Below, in pieces: positions 11,009-24,137 of a stretch of DNA of 64,000 bases. Source of the DNA: Poecilobothrus nobilitatus (Eukaryota; Arthropoda; Insecta; Diptera; Dolichopodidae). The translations under genes were made by a program, and so were the position numbers. The stretch lies in assembly GCA_947095535.1 (NCBI GenBank), contig OX352774.1, positions 207,626,965 through 207,690,964 of the forward strand, in the 5' to 3' direction. A model generated the notes under the pieces. It searched no databases, had not been told where the DNA came from, and saw only the letters and a program-made list of their open reading frames with translations. Within the stretch, counting starts at the first letter, position 1, and each line of letters starts with the position of its first letter.

Positions 11009-13848
11009 GTATGTATAATATAGGTAATAGGTTAATAAAGAAATTATGACGTCTTTTCGTCTTATTTACTGAATTTTTTTTTATTTTTGAAAGTGCGTTT
11101 GTATTTAATTACATATCTAAGCATACGCACATATTATAATAGAAAAGTAATATTTTGATAAATAGTTTAATAGAAGTTAAAAAATACAAGTGTTTTGATT
11201 TAACTGCATTTTTTTGTTTATTCAATAGTGAGAAAAAAAGAGAATAACTAAAATGAGAGCATAATGGGAAAAAATGTCTGACAGCTAGCGGTTATAAATC
11301 ATAGGAATGAAGAATATAGAGTAATAAAATTTGAAGATGGGATGAACCACAATAAAAAAAAAGTAGAGCAATAGTATATATATATATAGCGTATAAAGCA
11401 TGATTGCATATTTTTAGGAGGTTTAAACCAAAAAAAAAATTTTTAATTTTAAGCTTTTTGTGTTATTTTTTATTGCTTTTTGTTTCATAGTAATTTATAT
11501 TATTATTATTAATTATAATTTATGCAATTTTGTTTTTTAAATTTTTTTTTGTTGTAGCGGCTTTTTGGTTAAAGTAACATAAAATTATGGTTTACTTTGT
11601 TTGTATAATTAATGAATTGAATTAATAAGAGTTATTATACAGAATGTTATAAAAATAATTGAATAGAATTAAGCAATTTTTTTTTTGTATTTGGAAACAT
11701 TTTTTTTTTTTGAAATATGTAATGTTAAAATTAAAAGAAATTAAAAAAATTTTCTTTTGAAATGTAATGTACCTACCTATATCGAAAAATATAACAATTT
11801 TTATTTTCTTTGTTTTACACAATTCATTTAAGGGTTAAGATTATTGTACTTTAATATAGGTAAATTTATTTTCTTTTATATGCTGTATGCTTTATATGAA
11901 TTTGGTAATCTAATAAAATGCTATATTTTTTTGTACAACTACACAATTAACTATATTTTTGTTAATGTAAATTACGATTGGTTTCGACATTTCTGCTTTA
12001 ATTTTTTAAAATCTAAATGAACAAAATTCGTTTCACTGGAGCTAAGATTTTGTTCCTCAAGAATATTTCGTTATCTGTATATTAGTTGTATGTTAAAGCA
12101 AGATATGTACACAAATACCAATATGGTTATAACAATACTTTAAATTATTCAAATTTAACTATTATTATTTATGAATAATTTAATAGTTAAATAATTGCAA
12201 ATTTACATAGTTATATTATGCAAATTAATTTTAGAGGTAATAATATCATAGACATATATATTTTAATCATTATAAATAAGATATTGATTGTAATTGTTGC
12301 ATAGTTACTATTATTATTATTACTATTATTACAAAATAAGTTTAATAGGTTGCTAAAAATGCTAATCTCACATTTTTGCAATAAATGATTATTTTATCGA
12401 AAATATAAATATCAAATTTTTTAATAAATATATATATGTATGTATATATATATATGCAGAGCATATTTTCCTTTTTACAATTGAATTATTTCCAATTAAT
12501 CGATTAAAATTCGATTTTTTGTGAATAACCAACCAACCCATTTTAACAATGATTGTATAATAATAGATTTTCATTTTTTTTTTAAGGAAATGTTTAAGTC
12601 TAAAAAAATTTTGACAATTTGAAAGTTTTTCAGATAAACGGTAAAAAATTTAAAATGACATTTGTCTGCCTATTTCGCAAAAAAATTTTACTATTTTTTT
12701 TTTTTGTTTTTTAATTTTCATTTAATTTAATTTTATAAAAATTCTCTTAATTTTTTTCTTTTTTGTTAATTTTTATTTTGTTTTTGTGCAACCACAGGTG
12801 GTCATAATAAATCTCTCAATTAAAATACATTATATAACCGTATAATAAACGGTAACTGCATTATAATAATAAGAAAAAGAAAAAAGAAAAAATTTGCTTC
12901 AAAAAATAAGTAAATATATAACAAAGAAAATAATGAAATGTACATACGAGTATATAGGTACATTTATTTTATAAAATGGTTATTACGTCATATGAAACAT
13001 ATGCGGATTCATGTGCATTGGATCCTATTTTTTCTTCTTTTTTCCTTTAATATCATATACTGACATTCTATAATGCTTTTATATTAAACATTTAAAACAA
13101 CAATCATAATAATAATAATAATAACAATAATAATTGCAAATATAATAGTACATAATATAATATAATAACTGTCAACAATAATATTAAAAATATTTATAAA
13201 AGCAGTCAGTATTTATGTATATAGTTAGTTATCTATTAAGTGCTATATTCAACAGTAGCTTAAAAACTACATTCAAAAGTAGCACATTATGATATTTTTT
13301 CAGTATTATTTTTTTTTTTTCTGATATTTCTTTTTCGTTTACTATGCAATAAATTTACGGAAGAATTGATAATCTAATTTATATTCACTGCCATTATTTC
13401 TATCACCATCAAAATATAACATTACCTATAAAAGAGGGTTTTAGTTTTTTTTTCCTTTTTTAACTTATATATTGTTTTAAAATATAAATTCACTTTCAGT
13501 TGAATAAAATAGAGAAAAAAAAATTACAAAAAGAAAATGGGTCGGAATTTGCAATTAAAATTAGGCCATTCACTTTATAGTTTTAGTGACCAACAATAAC
13601 TATAGGCAATAGCAGCTGGATATGTACTTTCATAGGGTATATCAATAAGAACATTGGATTTATTTATTTTTTTATTTATATTACCATTCATCTTTTTTTT
13701 AGTTGATGACTAAATAAATAAATTGTTTTTTTTTTGTGCAAACTGATCGAAATATTCAAATTTTAGCGTAAAATAAACTTTGTAATTTGTAGTATTTACA
13801 TTCCTAATTAACCGAGTGATATTTCATACCTATAACAATTTAGCTCAC
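11009..13848. other. A+T-rich spacer with simple repeats
   Basis: Contains (TA)n near 11,375 and 12,425-12,455 and an (AAT)n tract near 13,108-13,135. A 20-codon frame at 13,538 (MGRNLQLKLG start, good Kozak) is too short to call. Confidence 0.4.
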
Positions 13849-13857
13849 CTTGTTGTA
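13849..13857 (-). other. Candidate 9-base microexon (TACAACAAG)
   Basis: On the minus strand a branch-point-like ACTAAC lies about 35 bases upstream, followed by CCATTATTTCAG|TACAACAAG|GTGAGC. Acceptor and donor (AAG|GTGAGC) are both near consensus and enclose exactly nine bases, which would add Tyr-Asn-Lys in phase 0. Microexons of this size are known in neuronal genes of animals, including insects. No host gene is identified here, so this rests on splice signals alone. Confidence 0.3.
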
Positions 13858-14342
13858 CTGAAATAATGGAAAATCGTATTATAATAACTCAGTTAGTAAC
13901 AACAATCGTGTAATTATTACAAGATTAATACTTTATGTGGAGGTTTTGAAATTAAAAATTTAAACTTATAACCAAGTTATAAATACATTTTGAACATAGA
14001 AAAAATTAAGTTAAATTTAACACTATAGTGAAATATCTTCACTTATTGAGCGTAAATCAAATAATTTAATTAGGTTTTAAATAGGTACAATAAAATTTTA
14101 TTTCAGTCATATTGATTTTGTCGGTAATTAGTTCCTATCGAGTTTTATCAAGTGCCATTCTGGCCCTACATTAATCATCTATGGGATTATACTAAACGTG
14201 TTCATACTCAAAATATGCATTTCAAAATAAACAATCTCGTTATATGTACTTCATATTTCCTGTTATGTTTGCAATTCGAATATTCAATAAAAACTTAAAA
14301 TCTCTTCTATATTAGTCAAAATTTAAAAAAAAAAAACAAGGC

Positions 14343-15240
14343 AGAATGTAAACCAATAGTATTTAAAGCGCAAATTTCCAAAAGATAATACAAACTATTT
14401 AGAATTGTGGCTTGCACCAAAATTTGAAAATTTCATATAAGAAAAAATGTGAAAATTTTGCAATTTTGAAAAGCTGTAAGTCCGGAATCCTATATGACTA
14501 AGAAAAACCGTTAAGACACGTAAAACTATATTATTGAGCTTTTGATTTTTATGTCTTGCCGAAGAAAAATGTTTACAGGTGCCTAAGTTAGAGGTATCTG
14601 AAAATAGCAAATTTTCAATTTTTGAGTCGTAATTGCTCTTAAACAGGAAACTATACAAAAAAAGTTTCTGAGGAAACTTATACTAATTCTAAAAGTTATT
14701 TCTTGTCTCAAAATTTCAAGTTACTTACTAAAAGCGTGCCAGAGTTATGAAAATAGAAAATTCATGTTAAATTTGGTTTTCACATAACGGTAAATTTATA
14801 TACTAATTGTAATAATATTGACTAAGAAAGGTAAAAAAAAATCCTGTCGAATGGCGTTTTCAGATTGAAGAAATATTAAGTAGGACATGAGATATACGAA
14901 TTTAAAATTGGGGCTTTTTTAAAGTTGGAAGTGCTGTAGCTCCGTAAAGGAGGTGGCTACATGAACAACATTATTTTTTTTATAAAACCTACCCATGGTT
15001 ACAATTTTTTTTCTTGTTTTTTTTCTTTTTTCTTGTTTTACAGTTCTATACCTTGAACTGTATAGAAGTTTTGTTTACATTCAGACGGACAGACGGACGG
15101 ATGACATTCACGTCGGAGGTGACGGACTTGAAGTCATATTAAATTATAATTGAATATTTGTACCGAGATGGCTCACCACATGCTAAAGTCAAAACGGTCC
15201 GAAAAATATCGGCAGATATTTATATCTGAACGATATAAAT
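14343..15240 (+). repeat. Dispersed non-coding repeat family R, copy 1 (longest)
   Basis: A block of about 900 bases, richer in G+C than its flanks, that recurs in diverged form at 25,258-25,960, 27,780-28,150 and 33,035-33,130, all in the same orientation. Shared landmarks in order are: AAAGCGCAAATTT then AAAAGATAATA; a run ending CACATAACGGTAAATTTA; a G-rich core, GGGGCTTTTTTAAAGTTGGA; and AAAACCTACCCATGGTTA. Beyond the last landmark this copy has GACGGACAGACGGACGGATG. No coding frame or terminal repeat is clear, so the element type is unknown. An 87-codon minus-strand frame inside it is treated as chance. Confidence 0.6.
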
Positions 15241-16255
15241 TTAAAAAAAAAAAATATTAAATACAACGTTCTTATTTAAATACCCTATACAAAACAGTAA
15301 ACCAAAATAAAAGGAATCGCATAATTTAGAATTAAAGACAACAAGATAAAAAAAAGAAAAGAAAACTATAAATAACAAAAAGAAAGTAACAATTACTAAC
15401 CAGAAGTTGTAAATAAAAATTGCATGTAAGTTTTGTTTCTTGTCAGATAGAAAAAAATAAAATTTAAGATTAAAATCGATATAATTTATTTTATTTAAAA
15501 AAAAAAAAAAAAAATAAACAAAACGATTGAACTTTATATTTATTTATATATTATTATAGAATATATAACTTCTTATATATTATATTACATCCAATTCATA
15601 TTCAAAAAAATAACTAAAAAATTTCCTGGTATGATTACAGTAACAACAATTAATGATCAAGATTAACATTTTATATCTATTAGATTTAGTAAACAAAATT
15701 TTTTTTTTTTATATTTCATTGTGAATACAATTATGGTCGATTACAAACCAATTTGTAATTTTCATTATTTTTGTGCAGATGCAATTGAATTGAAAATTGA
15801 ATTTAAAAATAAAAAATAAAATTTTTATATGAATGTTACGCTTAAAATTTGTTTTATGTAATTGTTTTGTTTTTTTTTCTTGTTGTTGTTTTTTTTTTTT
15901 TTTTTTTTTGAAGTAAAATCACAATTTTTTTAAATCCATACAAAAAAAAAAAATTAAAATTCAAGATACATACATACAATATACGTATATTATGTTGATA
16001 TATAGTTTTAAAGCGTTAATTAAATCTTATATTTTATAAGAAAAAAAGCAAAGAAAAATGACCATAACTACATATATACGTTATGGTAAGAATAAAATAT
16101 AGTTATATATGCGGTAAAAAATGATTATAAATTAGTGATGTGCATCCGATAATAGTTAAATGTAAATTATATTATATTTTTATAAGAATTTTGTAATCAA
16201 ATCTATTATTACCAACTAATTTTTTTAACAATAAAAGATTTTCATGAAAATAAAA
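15241..16255. other. A+T-rich spacer with long homopolymers
   Basis: Carries poly-A at about 15,500 and a T-run of about 22 near 15,888-15,910. At 16,058 a start codon in good context is followed after about 28 bases by TTATG|GTAAGAAT, a possible tiny first exon (MTITTYIRY), not supported further. Confidence 0.35.
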
Positions 16256-17400
16256 TTTATTTATTTATTCATTTATTTATTAATCATATATACATACATA
16301 CATTGAGACGACAAGTCTCTACAATATGTATAAAATTGAATTTCTTAAAAATATAATATTGTAAATGTATTAAAATAAAATATAATCATATCAAAAGTAA
16401 GATTAAATACCAAACAAGTGTTAAACTACATATGTTATCATACCAAGCTATCAATACTTTATAAGTTTTTAAAATATTCAAAACAAAGCATATTAAATTC
16501 ATAATAAGATTGAGCCGAATATCAATCGGAAGAGAATTCCATAAAGATACTATTTTTACATAGTATGACAATTGTCTTGATCTTGTACTGTGTTGTAGAA
16601 CAATAAGAGGAATAACCCTTAATGATCTTCCAAAAGGGGATTTCTACTCCTTATTAAATTGAAGAGAAAACATAAGTACTTATAATTCAAGTAGCTAGTG
16701 AAGCTGCAATTAAGAATACATTTCGACACATCAGAAACACTGTCAAATCTTCGGCGATTAACAACATATCTTGTGCAATTATTAAAAATTACATTTAGCC
16801 TATTACATTTATACCAGCACTCATGGATGAAGAAACCACATCACAATATAAAAAATGCGGTAACACCAGTGTTTCTTTGAGTCTGAATTTTGTACTTAGA
16901 GATGTATTTAACGCTATTTTCCACAATTTACGAAAAATCGTATAAACTCGATTAGAAATTTGAATAATATGATCACTCCAAGTTAGAGTATTGAGAGCTA
17001 CTCCTAGATTTTTGATACGGTTTACATATGGAACAGTTTTAGTATTAATTTTGAGGGGTGGTAAACTAACTGTAGAAATACCACTTGAGTACAGAATAAT
17101 ATCTGGGTTTAATTTAAGAAAATTCGTCACTGACCAAAATGAAATAGCATCCAGTTCATCATTCATTTTTGCCACAGCTGATGTTAATTTCAAATCATAG
17201 CAGTTCAAGTAGTTTTGAACATCGTCCGCATACAAGCTACAATGTCCTTCGTTCAAACAGCTAGGAAGGACATTAATAAACATTGAAAATAATAACGGAC
17301 CCAGAAGCGATCCTTGCTGAACACCAAACTTAACTTCAAAACTGTCAGTTGAGATGTACTGTACTCAAAAACTTTAGAAAGAGGTATTTTATAAAATTTT
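16256..17400 (-). pseudogene. Broken LINE reverse transcriptase, 3' portion (Jockey/CR1-like)
   Basis: Read on the minus strand, the fragment begins near FGVQQGSLLGPLLFSMFIN, the GxxQGSxLGPxLF motif of LINE reverse transcriptases. The catalytic YADD box follows at 17,221-17,232 (SLYADD), then the thumb-like region ending near 16,795. Frames then shift: a segment reading RYVVNRRRFDSVSD and a last piece, YYVKIVSLWNSLPIDIR, around 16,530-16,571 keep the typical C-terminal order. The 3' end carries TAAA/TGAA-type tail repeats (plus strand TTATTTATTTATTCATTTAT, 16,256-16,285). The 5' part, including the endonuclease, is missing and several frameshifts make it non-functional. The clade assignment is inference from motif style. 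Confidence 0.8.
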
Positions 17401-17739
17401 ATATAAAAATATTTTAAATTTATATTTAATAGATATTGATGTTTATCAAATTTATGATAAATTCATGTAGATCAATTATTTTATCTCTTAAAAAATATAT
17501 ACATATATCTTTTTTCTGATATATATTATATTCCTGCGGGACGTATAGATCATTAAAAGACACTAAAAAAAAATTTAAGCACCATTAATAGTATGAGAGA
17601 ATTATCAATTAAAACGGCGCAAAGTTGTAGCCAGTATAATGGGATAATCACCCTAACTGCAAAACAGTATAACGGCTAAGGAATATGATGGGGCATATAG
17701 AAAATATGATAAAGTGGGGAAATTTTGAATTTAAATTGG

Positions 17740-18130
17740 AGGAGAATTGCGAGATTAAATGGGAATTTTAACAGATAAAAGTTAACTGATTCCTTGAACT
17801 TCTGGTACATTATTCGAATCGGGAACTTATCGAGGAATTTCGACTTACCAGCTTAGAATCAGTTCCTATATTTTGTTGTTCTAGTTTTAATAGGCTCCAC
17901 TACATAATTATGAGGGAAGCTATTCTACTTGTATCACGTCAGATAGGTTGGGGTTTGGGCATGTTTAGTAATTGCTATATTTCGACGATAACTTTAAAGA
18001 CATTAAGTTTTTTGTAATTCAAAATCATTAATAATTTTAGTAGCCTCCTTTTTTATTTTGTTCAGATACTGTAAAAGAGGGCTGGACGCACCGTAGAACA
18101 TGTTAGAGTTATAGACATGGTCGAATATGT
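17740..18130 (-). pseudogene. Second LINE relic, C-terminal tail only
   Basis: Minus-strand frames give YGASSPLLQYLNKIKKEATK, then SYRRNIAITKHA and MYQKFKESVNFYLL. These match in order the conserved end of CR1/Jockey-type LINE proteins (a GAP/GAS box, a Q-R/K-A-x-I-I helix, an RR-N-x-A box, and N-x-Q-x-F-K-x-x-V-x-x-Y-L). At least two in-frame stops and frameshifts are present. Because the element at 16,256-17,400 already has its own C terminus, this is a separate insertion on the same strand. Confidence 0.6.
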
Positions 18131-19613
18131 TTAATATGTTTTGTACTATGTATATATTGATATGTACATATTCATATGTAAATCTTCCAAAAATATAAGT
18201 AAAGAATTAGATTAACTATATAGTTAGGTTCGATTATTATTATAGTTTTTATAAAAATAAATCACCATTCAACTTATCATAATAAACCACTAACATATTA
18301 TTTAAAACATATAACACCAATTAAAATATAAATCATAACTATTTTTATACATTATGTAATATTTTTAATCAAAAATTAGTCAATTTTCTAAAATATATAT
18401 ACATCTTAATGAATTTATTTAAACTCTCAAAAAAAAAATAAAAATATTTTTAAATAACATTTTCTAAATCTTTACATTATAATCTTAAATAAATTACTTT
18501 CACACCTGTTTCCTGATACATGCTTTTACAGACATTTTGTTTTTACTCTATAAAAATTTCATTAAAATAGAAAAACTAGTCAATATGGTATTAATATCTA
18601 TATTGAAAAACATATGTATATACACTATAAATGTGGCAAATTGAGTATGCGACCAACTTAATTTAATTTTAAAGGACATATTATAAAAAAAATTATACCA
18701 TTGCCTATATCTTATATATCGCCTATTCTACAAAAGTAATCTTCGATTTGATTACAAATTTCATTTTTACCTTGTGTTACCAATTAATAAAAAACCTTTT
18801 TATTTAAAAATTAAATTTTTTTTTTTTTGATTAATAGGAAGGTCTGTTATAATATTTTTTTTATTTTTATGCAATACATATACATTGTAAGTATGAAAAT
18901 CCGGAAGTTAAAAATTCATTTATTTTTTCATCTATTTTAAAGGCTTGTTTTTAACTTCATTAAAATATTTACTATATATACATAATACTTATACATATAT
19001 GTATGTATATATTAAATCGTATCATATAGTTAATTTGTTTTTTTTTTTTTTTTGTTTTTATGTAATATCTAAAATAAAAAACAAGTAACCAAAATTAAAA
19101 ATTATTTTCAACTTTTCGTTTACTGACAACCTAATTTTAAAATAAAATTTAATACAATAATATAATATTAAAATAAAAGATATGTACATTTAATGGGTAT
19201 ATAAATTTGTATGCAAGTTATAAGAATTACAAAACAACATACTAACACAATAAAATCTTAAATTGTTCATCGTGTGCAACAGTAAACTGGCAACTGTTAT
19301 GACGATTAAAAGAGTAGGCAGATTTAATGTTTACTTTGAAATGCAAAAAAATTTTGTTTTTCTTTTTTTGGTTTTTAAATCAAAATTTATATAAACTATG
19401 TGTAATACCGGTAGCAACTTACTATTATTGCTAGACATAGTGATTAAATAATTAAAAAAAAATTTAGTGTTAAATCCTTTTCATATTTTAAGATAAAAAA
19501 TAAAAATAAAACAAAAACATCAAAAACAAAAGTGTTCTTCCATTAACTCTCCTCTCGTATATTATGTACTTAAATATAATATAATGTAATTAATACAGTT
19601 GCTAAGATATTTA
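18131..19613. other. A+T-rich spacer, one possible start exon
   Basis: Mostly A/T runs and (ATAC)n. Near 19,397-19,435 the minus strand reads CACTATGTCTAGCAATAATA|GTAAGT, a start codon followed by a donor (MSSNN). This is noted only, as no continuation was found. Confidence 0.3.
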
Positions 19614-19615
19614 TA

Positions 19616-19949
19616 CAGGGTGATTCGTAAGGAAGTGCATTTGCATAAATCATCGTGTAGGGGATAATGTGTAGACAAAAGTTTTGTAATTTTTAATAGA
19701 AGAAAATGTCATTTTTTATGCTCCTTTTTCAAGGTTTTAAAAGCATTTTTTAGAGTTCTTTAATCTTGTTTGTAACAGAAGTTATGGTCATTATAATCAA
19801 AACAATGAAAACTGTAATAAATATCTTTTAAGGTCCCACAGCTCTAAAATTATTGGGCTCACAATCTAACTTCCATACAAAACTTTTGTCCATACAATTA
19901 TCCCGTACATGATGGTTTATGTCAATGCACTTACTTACGAATCACTCTG
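19616..19949. mobile_element. TA-flanked MITE with about 75-base inverted repeats (mariner-like)
   Basis: The left end reads CAGGGTGATTCGTAAGGAAG. The right end, on the minus strand, reads CAGAGTGATTCGTAAGTAAG. Pairing continues through a shared GACAAAAGTTTTGT about 75 bases in. The element is 334 bases long and flanked by TA on both sides (19,614-19,615 and 19,950-19,951), the target site of Tc1/mariner elements. The interior is non-coding. The arms differ at roughly one position in eight, so it is an old copy. Confidence 0.75.
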
Positions 19950-20228
19950 TAAATAGTTTGCAGTTATCAAATCTCTGGTTTATTTAAAGTGGGTCTTATA
20001 TTTCTTAAAAGGTTTGTAATATAGATCCTATTCCTCACACTAACCCATGAGAAGAAGACTAGAAAAGTGTTTAGCAAAGTTAATCGATATTATAATTTTT
20101 ATTAATATATTCGGGAGCGTGTCATATATCTGTATTATAATTTGGAGTTATATTTAATTTTCTGGTATTTCATTTCACTGTATGTAAAACATATAATTAG
20201 AGGGGATTTTAGAGTTGATTAGAAATAA

Positions 20229-20363
20229 AATCCAGTCAAATAAATTACAGTCAAATGAAACACTACAATCAAGTGAGAAATACGGTCAATTGAAATACAG
20301 TAAAATAAAATACAGTTAAATGAAAACACAGAAGTGACATGCAGGCAAATGAAATATAGTTTA
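20229..20363 (+). repeat. Degenerate minisatellite, about 15-base unit
   Basis: Seven to nine diverged units around ATACAGTCAAATGAA, for example TACAGTCAAATGAAA, TACGGTCAATTGAAA, TACAGTTAAATGAAA and GCAGGCAAATGAAAT. Spacing is near 15 bases with small indels. Confidence 0.7.
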
Positions 20364-22459
20364 CTGATAGTAGCCCTATACTGAGTTAATGTAAAGATAA
20401 AGAAGTATTTCAACAAATTAATATTTCCAGTAATGGAAACTATCACAGTATCACTATCAGTTCTGGGTTAGTTTTAAAATTTCTCATTTAAATTTAATAT
20501 TCAAACAATTTTTTTTTTTCTTATAGGAAAATAATATAACTAATTCTTGTAAAAAATTTACAGCCGCGGTACAGTTATAAAATACAGTTCATTATGAACT
20601 TTGACTTTTGACTTAAAACGTATTTCTATAATTCGCAATTTAGAGTGGTGGTTTGTCTGTTTCTGTTTTCCATTAATATGGAAATCATTTAATTTTAGAT
20701 CCCATATTTTTGAATCTTGGATTTTAAGCAAAATCTAACTTTACCCATCTTATTAGATATAATCATATATATCATCATCATGTATAACATAAATTTCATT
20801 TTTAAACTTGCTATAAAATTCAAAAGTTCGAGATCAATCAAAATCTTGAGGTTACATTCTTTCACGATTTCAAAATTTTCCCTACTTTCAGTATTTACAT
20901 GCAAACGAATACAAATATATAAAACACTTATAGGTAATATAATTCATATAACCATGTATAACTAAATTAATTTCCTAGTCAAAGTAAATAACATTATGAA
21001 TACATAATAATAAATCAATTACTGTCATAATATAATTTCTTTAACAACAACAACAACAAAAAAAATAAATAAACATCTTTATCTATATATACATTTTGTG
21101 TCAATATGACAAAAACTTATCAAATTTTACCGCCAAAAGCAGTGAAAAATGCATGTCGCACGTCGTTTTTTTTCCAATACAATTTATAAATTTCACGCGT
21201 GTTATAAGTTTCCTTTCCAATGAAAAATTATTTTGTAAAAAAAAATTCAATGAAAATTAAATAGATTGACCAATTCAGTATTAATTTTTCTTTTTAAATT
21301 AATATGTATGTATATATACATTTATAAAATAGAGTGCGTCCTACAGGTATTCCATTAATTTTATTTTTCATTATTTCTTCAAAAGGATTAAAAATTATGT
21401 TAACCGTTGTATAAAAGGAAATTACCGGCATAAAATAAATAATAAATCATTACGTATTTTTGAATGTTAACAAAAACAAATTATGATCAACTGTAAAATG
21501 TATCTATAGGTTAACTAAAAAAAAAAAATAATTTGTATATAACTGTTTGGATTCCTTTTATACATCGCAATTTATTGAGATATATAAAACAACAAAGGAC
21601 AGTAATTAAGTACAATAAATTGAAGGTACTCCAATTAAAGGTCTTTTTTTTTTGTCTTTCATTCTTCCTTATTCGCTTTTAAAGAAAAATTTCATCAGAA
21701 TATACACCATAAAAATTTTAATGCCAATGAATGAAAAATGAAAGCGAAAAATAAAAAAAATTATTGCAAATATGAAAATTTAAAAGTAATGTATTGTAAA
21801 TCTTAAATTTAGTATTTAAGAATCAGCTTAATAACGACCATATTCTTTTGTTGTTTAAATTTTATTTTAAATCAGTTAAAAATAAATTAATTTCATATAA
21901 ATATTCACTTAATTCAAAAATTATGTCAACAAATAAAAAGATTTTGTACACGTTTCCACCATAAGTATAAGTATGTTTAACCATTAACTAAATTGATTAT
22001 TTTTTGTTTCTTAAAAATCGTTACTAAAACCACAATTTCTATAAATTTTTTAATTTTATTTCATTTATATATAATTAAATGTTTAGCACTTTCAACAAAT
22101 CAATTTTTCCGATTCTACTACAGTTTTAGAGAGTGAATTTTCCTTCTTTATATTATACAAAAAAAATTAAATGACGAAATAATTTATAAAAGTTAGTTGA
22201 AAATTATAAATTATATACTTATTATATACCTATAAATTATATATAGACAAAATTATATATAACCGAAAAAAAAAAAACTTAATTTAATTGAATATTCCTA
22301 CTGCACCTCAACTTTATATCTACGAGAAATATTTAAGCTACGTCTTTAAAATTTCAAAAATATGATTTAATGCTCAACTTTTAACTGATTTTGAAAATTT
22401 GAATAATTTCTCGATTTTTTTTGATTTCTCAATCGAGAAACTTTAATGGAATCGTGGAG
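20364..22459. other. A+T-rich spacer, nothing recognised
   Basis: Overlapping frames on both strands near 20,695-20,965 are low-complexity and not supported. No repeat partner was noticed. Confidence 0.45.
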
Positions 22460-22760
22460 ATCATTGTAAAAATTTGCGGTTTCTGGAGCAGTTTTGCGAA
22501 AAGTAAGTTCAAAATGCAATGCCTATGCTCTTCTCATTAAAATGAAAGAAAATTCTCAAGAGAAAAAAAAGGTGGTTTAGGGTACTTGTAGAAGAGATCG
22601 GCAAAATTTTTGCTGGAAAAATTTAATAGAAACGATCGTATGAAAGTAAAAGAATAACTGTAATTGAGAAGTGAGGACTGGAATATGTGAAGCGTTAAAA
22701 AATTTGTTAAGCTATACCTAACTCGATCATTTTTATCAGAGTTGACCAATGATCCATTGC
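22460..22760 (+). pseudogene. Possible decayed Harbinger transposase, N-terminal part
   Basis: Plus-strand frames with shifts give CNAYALLIKMKENSQEKK, then RW and RRDRQNFCWKNLI, and further on ALKNLLSYT and LDHFYQ. The order resembles the start of HARBI1-like transposases: a short helix, a (K/R)RWW box, R-R-x-x-x-G-x-x-x-N-L, a K-N-x-x-R-M box, then D-x-F-x-x-L. The WW and RM residues are not preserved, there are several stops, and no catalytic DDE region is seen. The opposite strand has a 70-codon frame with no family resemblance. Confidence 0.3.
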
Positions 22761-24137
22761 TATAAGATCTACAACTAATCGATAAATAAACTTATTAACA
22801 TTCCTCAAAAATTAAGTTACAAAGTTTTAAAAATTTTAATTGAAAATTTATGTATTTATACACTAACATTTATTTAACAATCAATTTTTCAACAAAGAAA
22901 TATTTTCTATACCAAATAAATAATGAATTCGATAGGACGTGACTATTACTGTAACTAAATTGAGCATATTTCAACTCTTTAATTTTTGAAATATTTATAA
23001 CAGAAAAAAAAATTTCTTTCTACATTTTTTTATAACATTATAATGTTATAATGTCTACAACAATAATATGTTAACAAAAAATATTTAGTGTAATATCTAT
23101 AGATATATCTATACAAAAAAAAAAATCATTTTTGCCACAAAAAAGTACAATGAAAAAAAAAAAAACATTTCTAATCTCTTTATTCCTTAACAAGAAAAAA
23201 AAAAAAAAATTTCAAGTGATTCTCATGATTTCTTTATCTACCTATTGAATTTTTTTGAATAAGTTAATTATACTCTAAATTTATACTGTATTTGAAAAAA
23301 AAAAAAAATAAATAAATAAAAAATTTAAAACAGTTTTATTGTAACTCTTATAACAAATTAAAGGGGTTCGGTTCGTCATCTTTCAACTACTTTCAATCTT
23401 TCAATTTAATTAAAATTACATTCAATTTAGTTTTAGATTAGTTCAAAAGTCGTTCAAGAGTTATTTCATTGAATTCAGTCAAAAACAAAAAAAAAAAACA
23501 TCAATAAAGTCATTTTCTTTTAACATAAAATATATACCAAAGAAAAATGTTGGGGAATTGATAACTGCAAAAAAAAAAAAAATAAATAAAATGGTGCATT
23601 AAATAAACATTATAAAAAAAAATTACTTAATAAACTTTACTTTTGCTTTAACATCTTATTTTCTTTTCATTGTTTTAAATTTTAACTATTACCTAATTTA
23701 TAGCTATTTGAATAATTTTCTTTATATACGACTATACGAGTTATATTTATATGTGTACGACTACGAGTAAATATATAATATATATTTATATATTATTACA
23801 ATTACATTACAAAACCAATTTTTATTAGTTGAATTAAACAGGAGATACTTAAATTAACCACAAACCAACATAATTTAATTATTTAATTAATATAATTAAT
23901 TAATAAAACTATTAATTACAGTAAAACAAATGAAATTATACTTAAATGATTCAATAAATATTTATTGAGGAATAAAAAATAAGAATTAAAAATATTTTTA
24001 AATATGTAGTTATTTATTTATTGGCTTATTAATTTTTTTTAATAGATTATAAATAATACAATTAAACATTAACAAAACAATTAAAATTGCATATTTAAAA
24101 GGGCAGATGAATTTAATATTACTTATATGATGAACTG
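22761..24137. other. A+T-rich spacer, nothing recognised
   Basis: Poly-A runs at 23,150-23,210, 23,296 and 23,570. No credible frame. Confidence 0.5.

Noticed and set aside
13081..13135. AAT-rich tract as a replication origin or matrix attachment region
   Set aside because: Such A/T tracts occur throughout the window, so nothing distinguishes this one.
14395..14658. 87-codon minus-strand frame
   Set aside because: It lies wholly inside repeat family R; the equivalent region of copy 2 is not open, so coding is not conserved between copies.
16991..17200. 69-codon plus-strand frame
   Set aside because: Antisense to the YADD-containing LINE frame.
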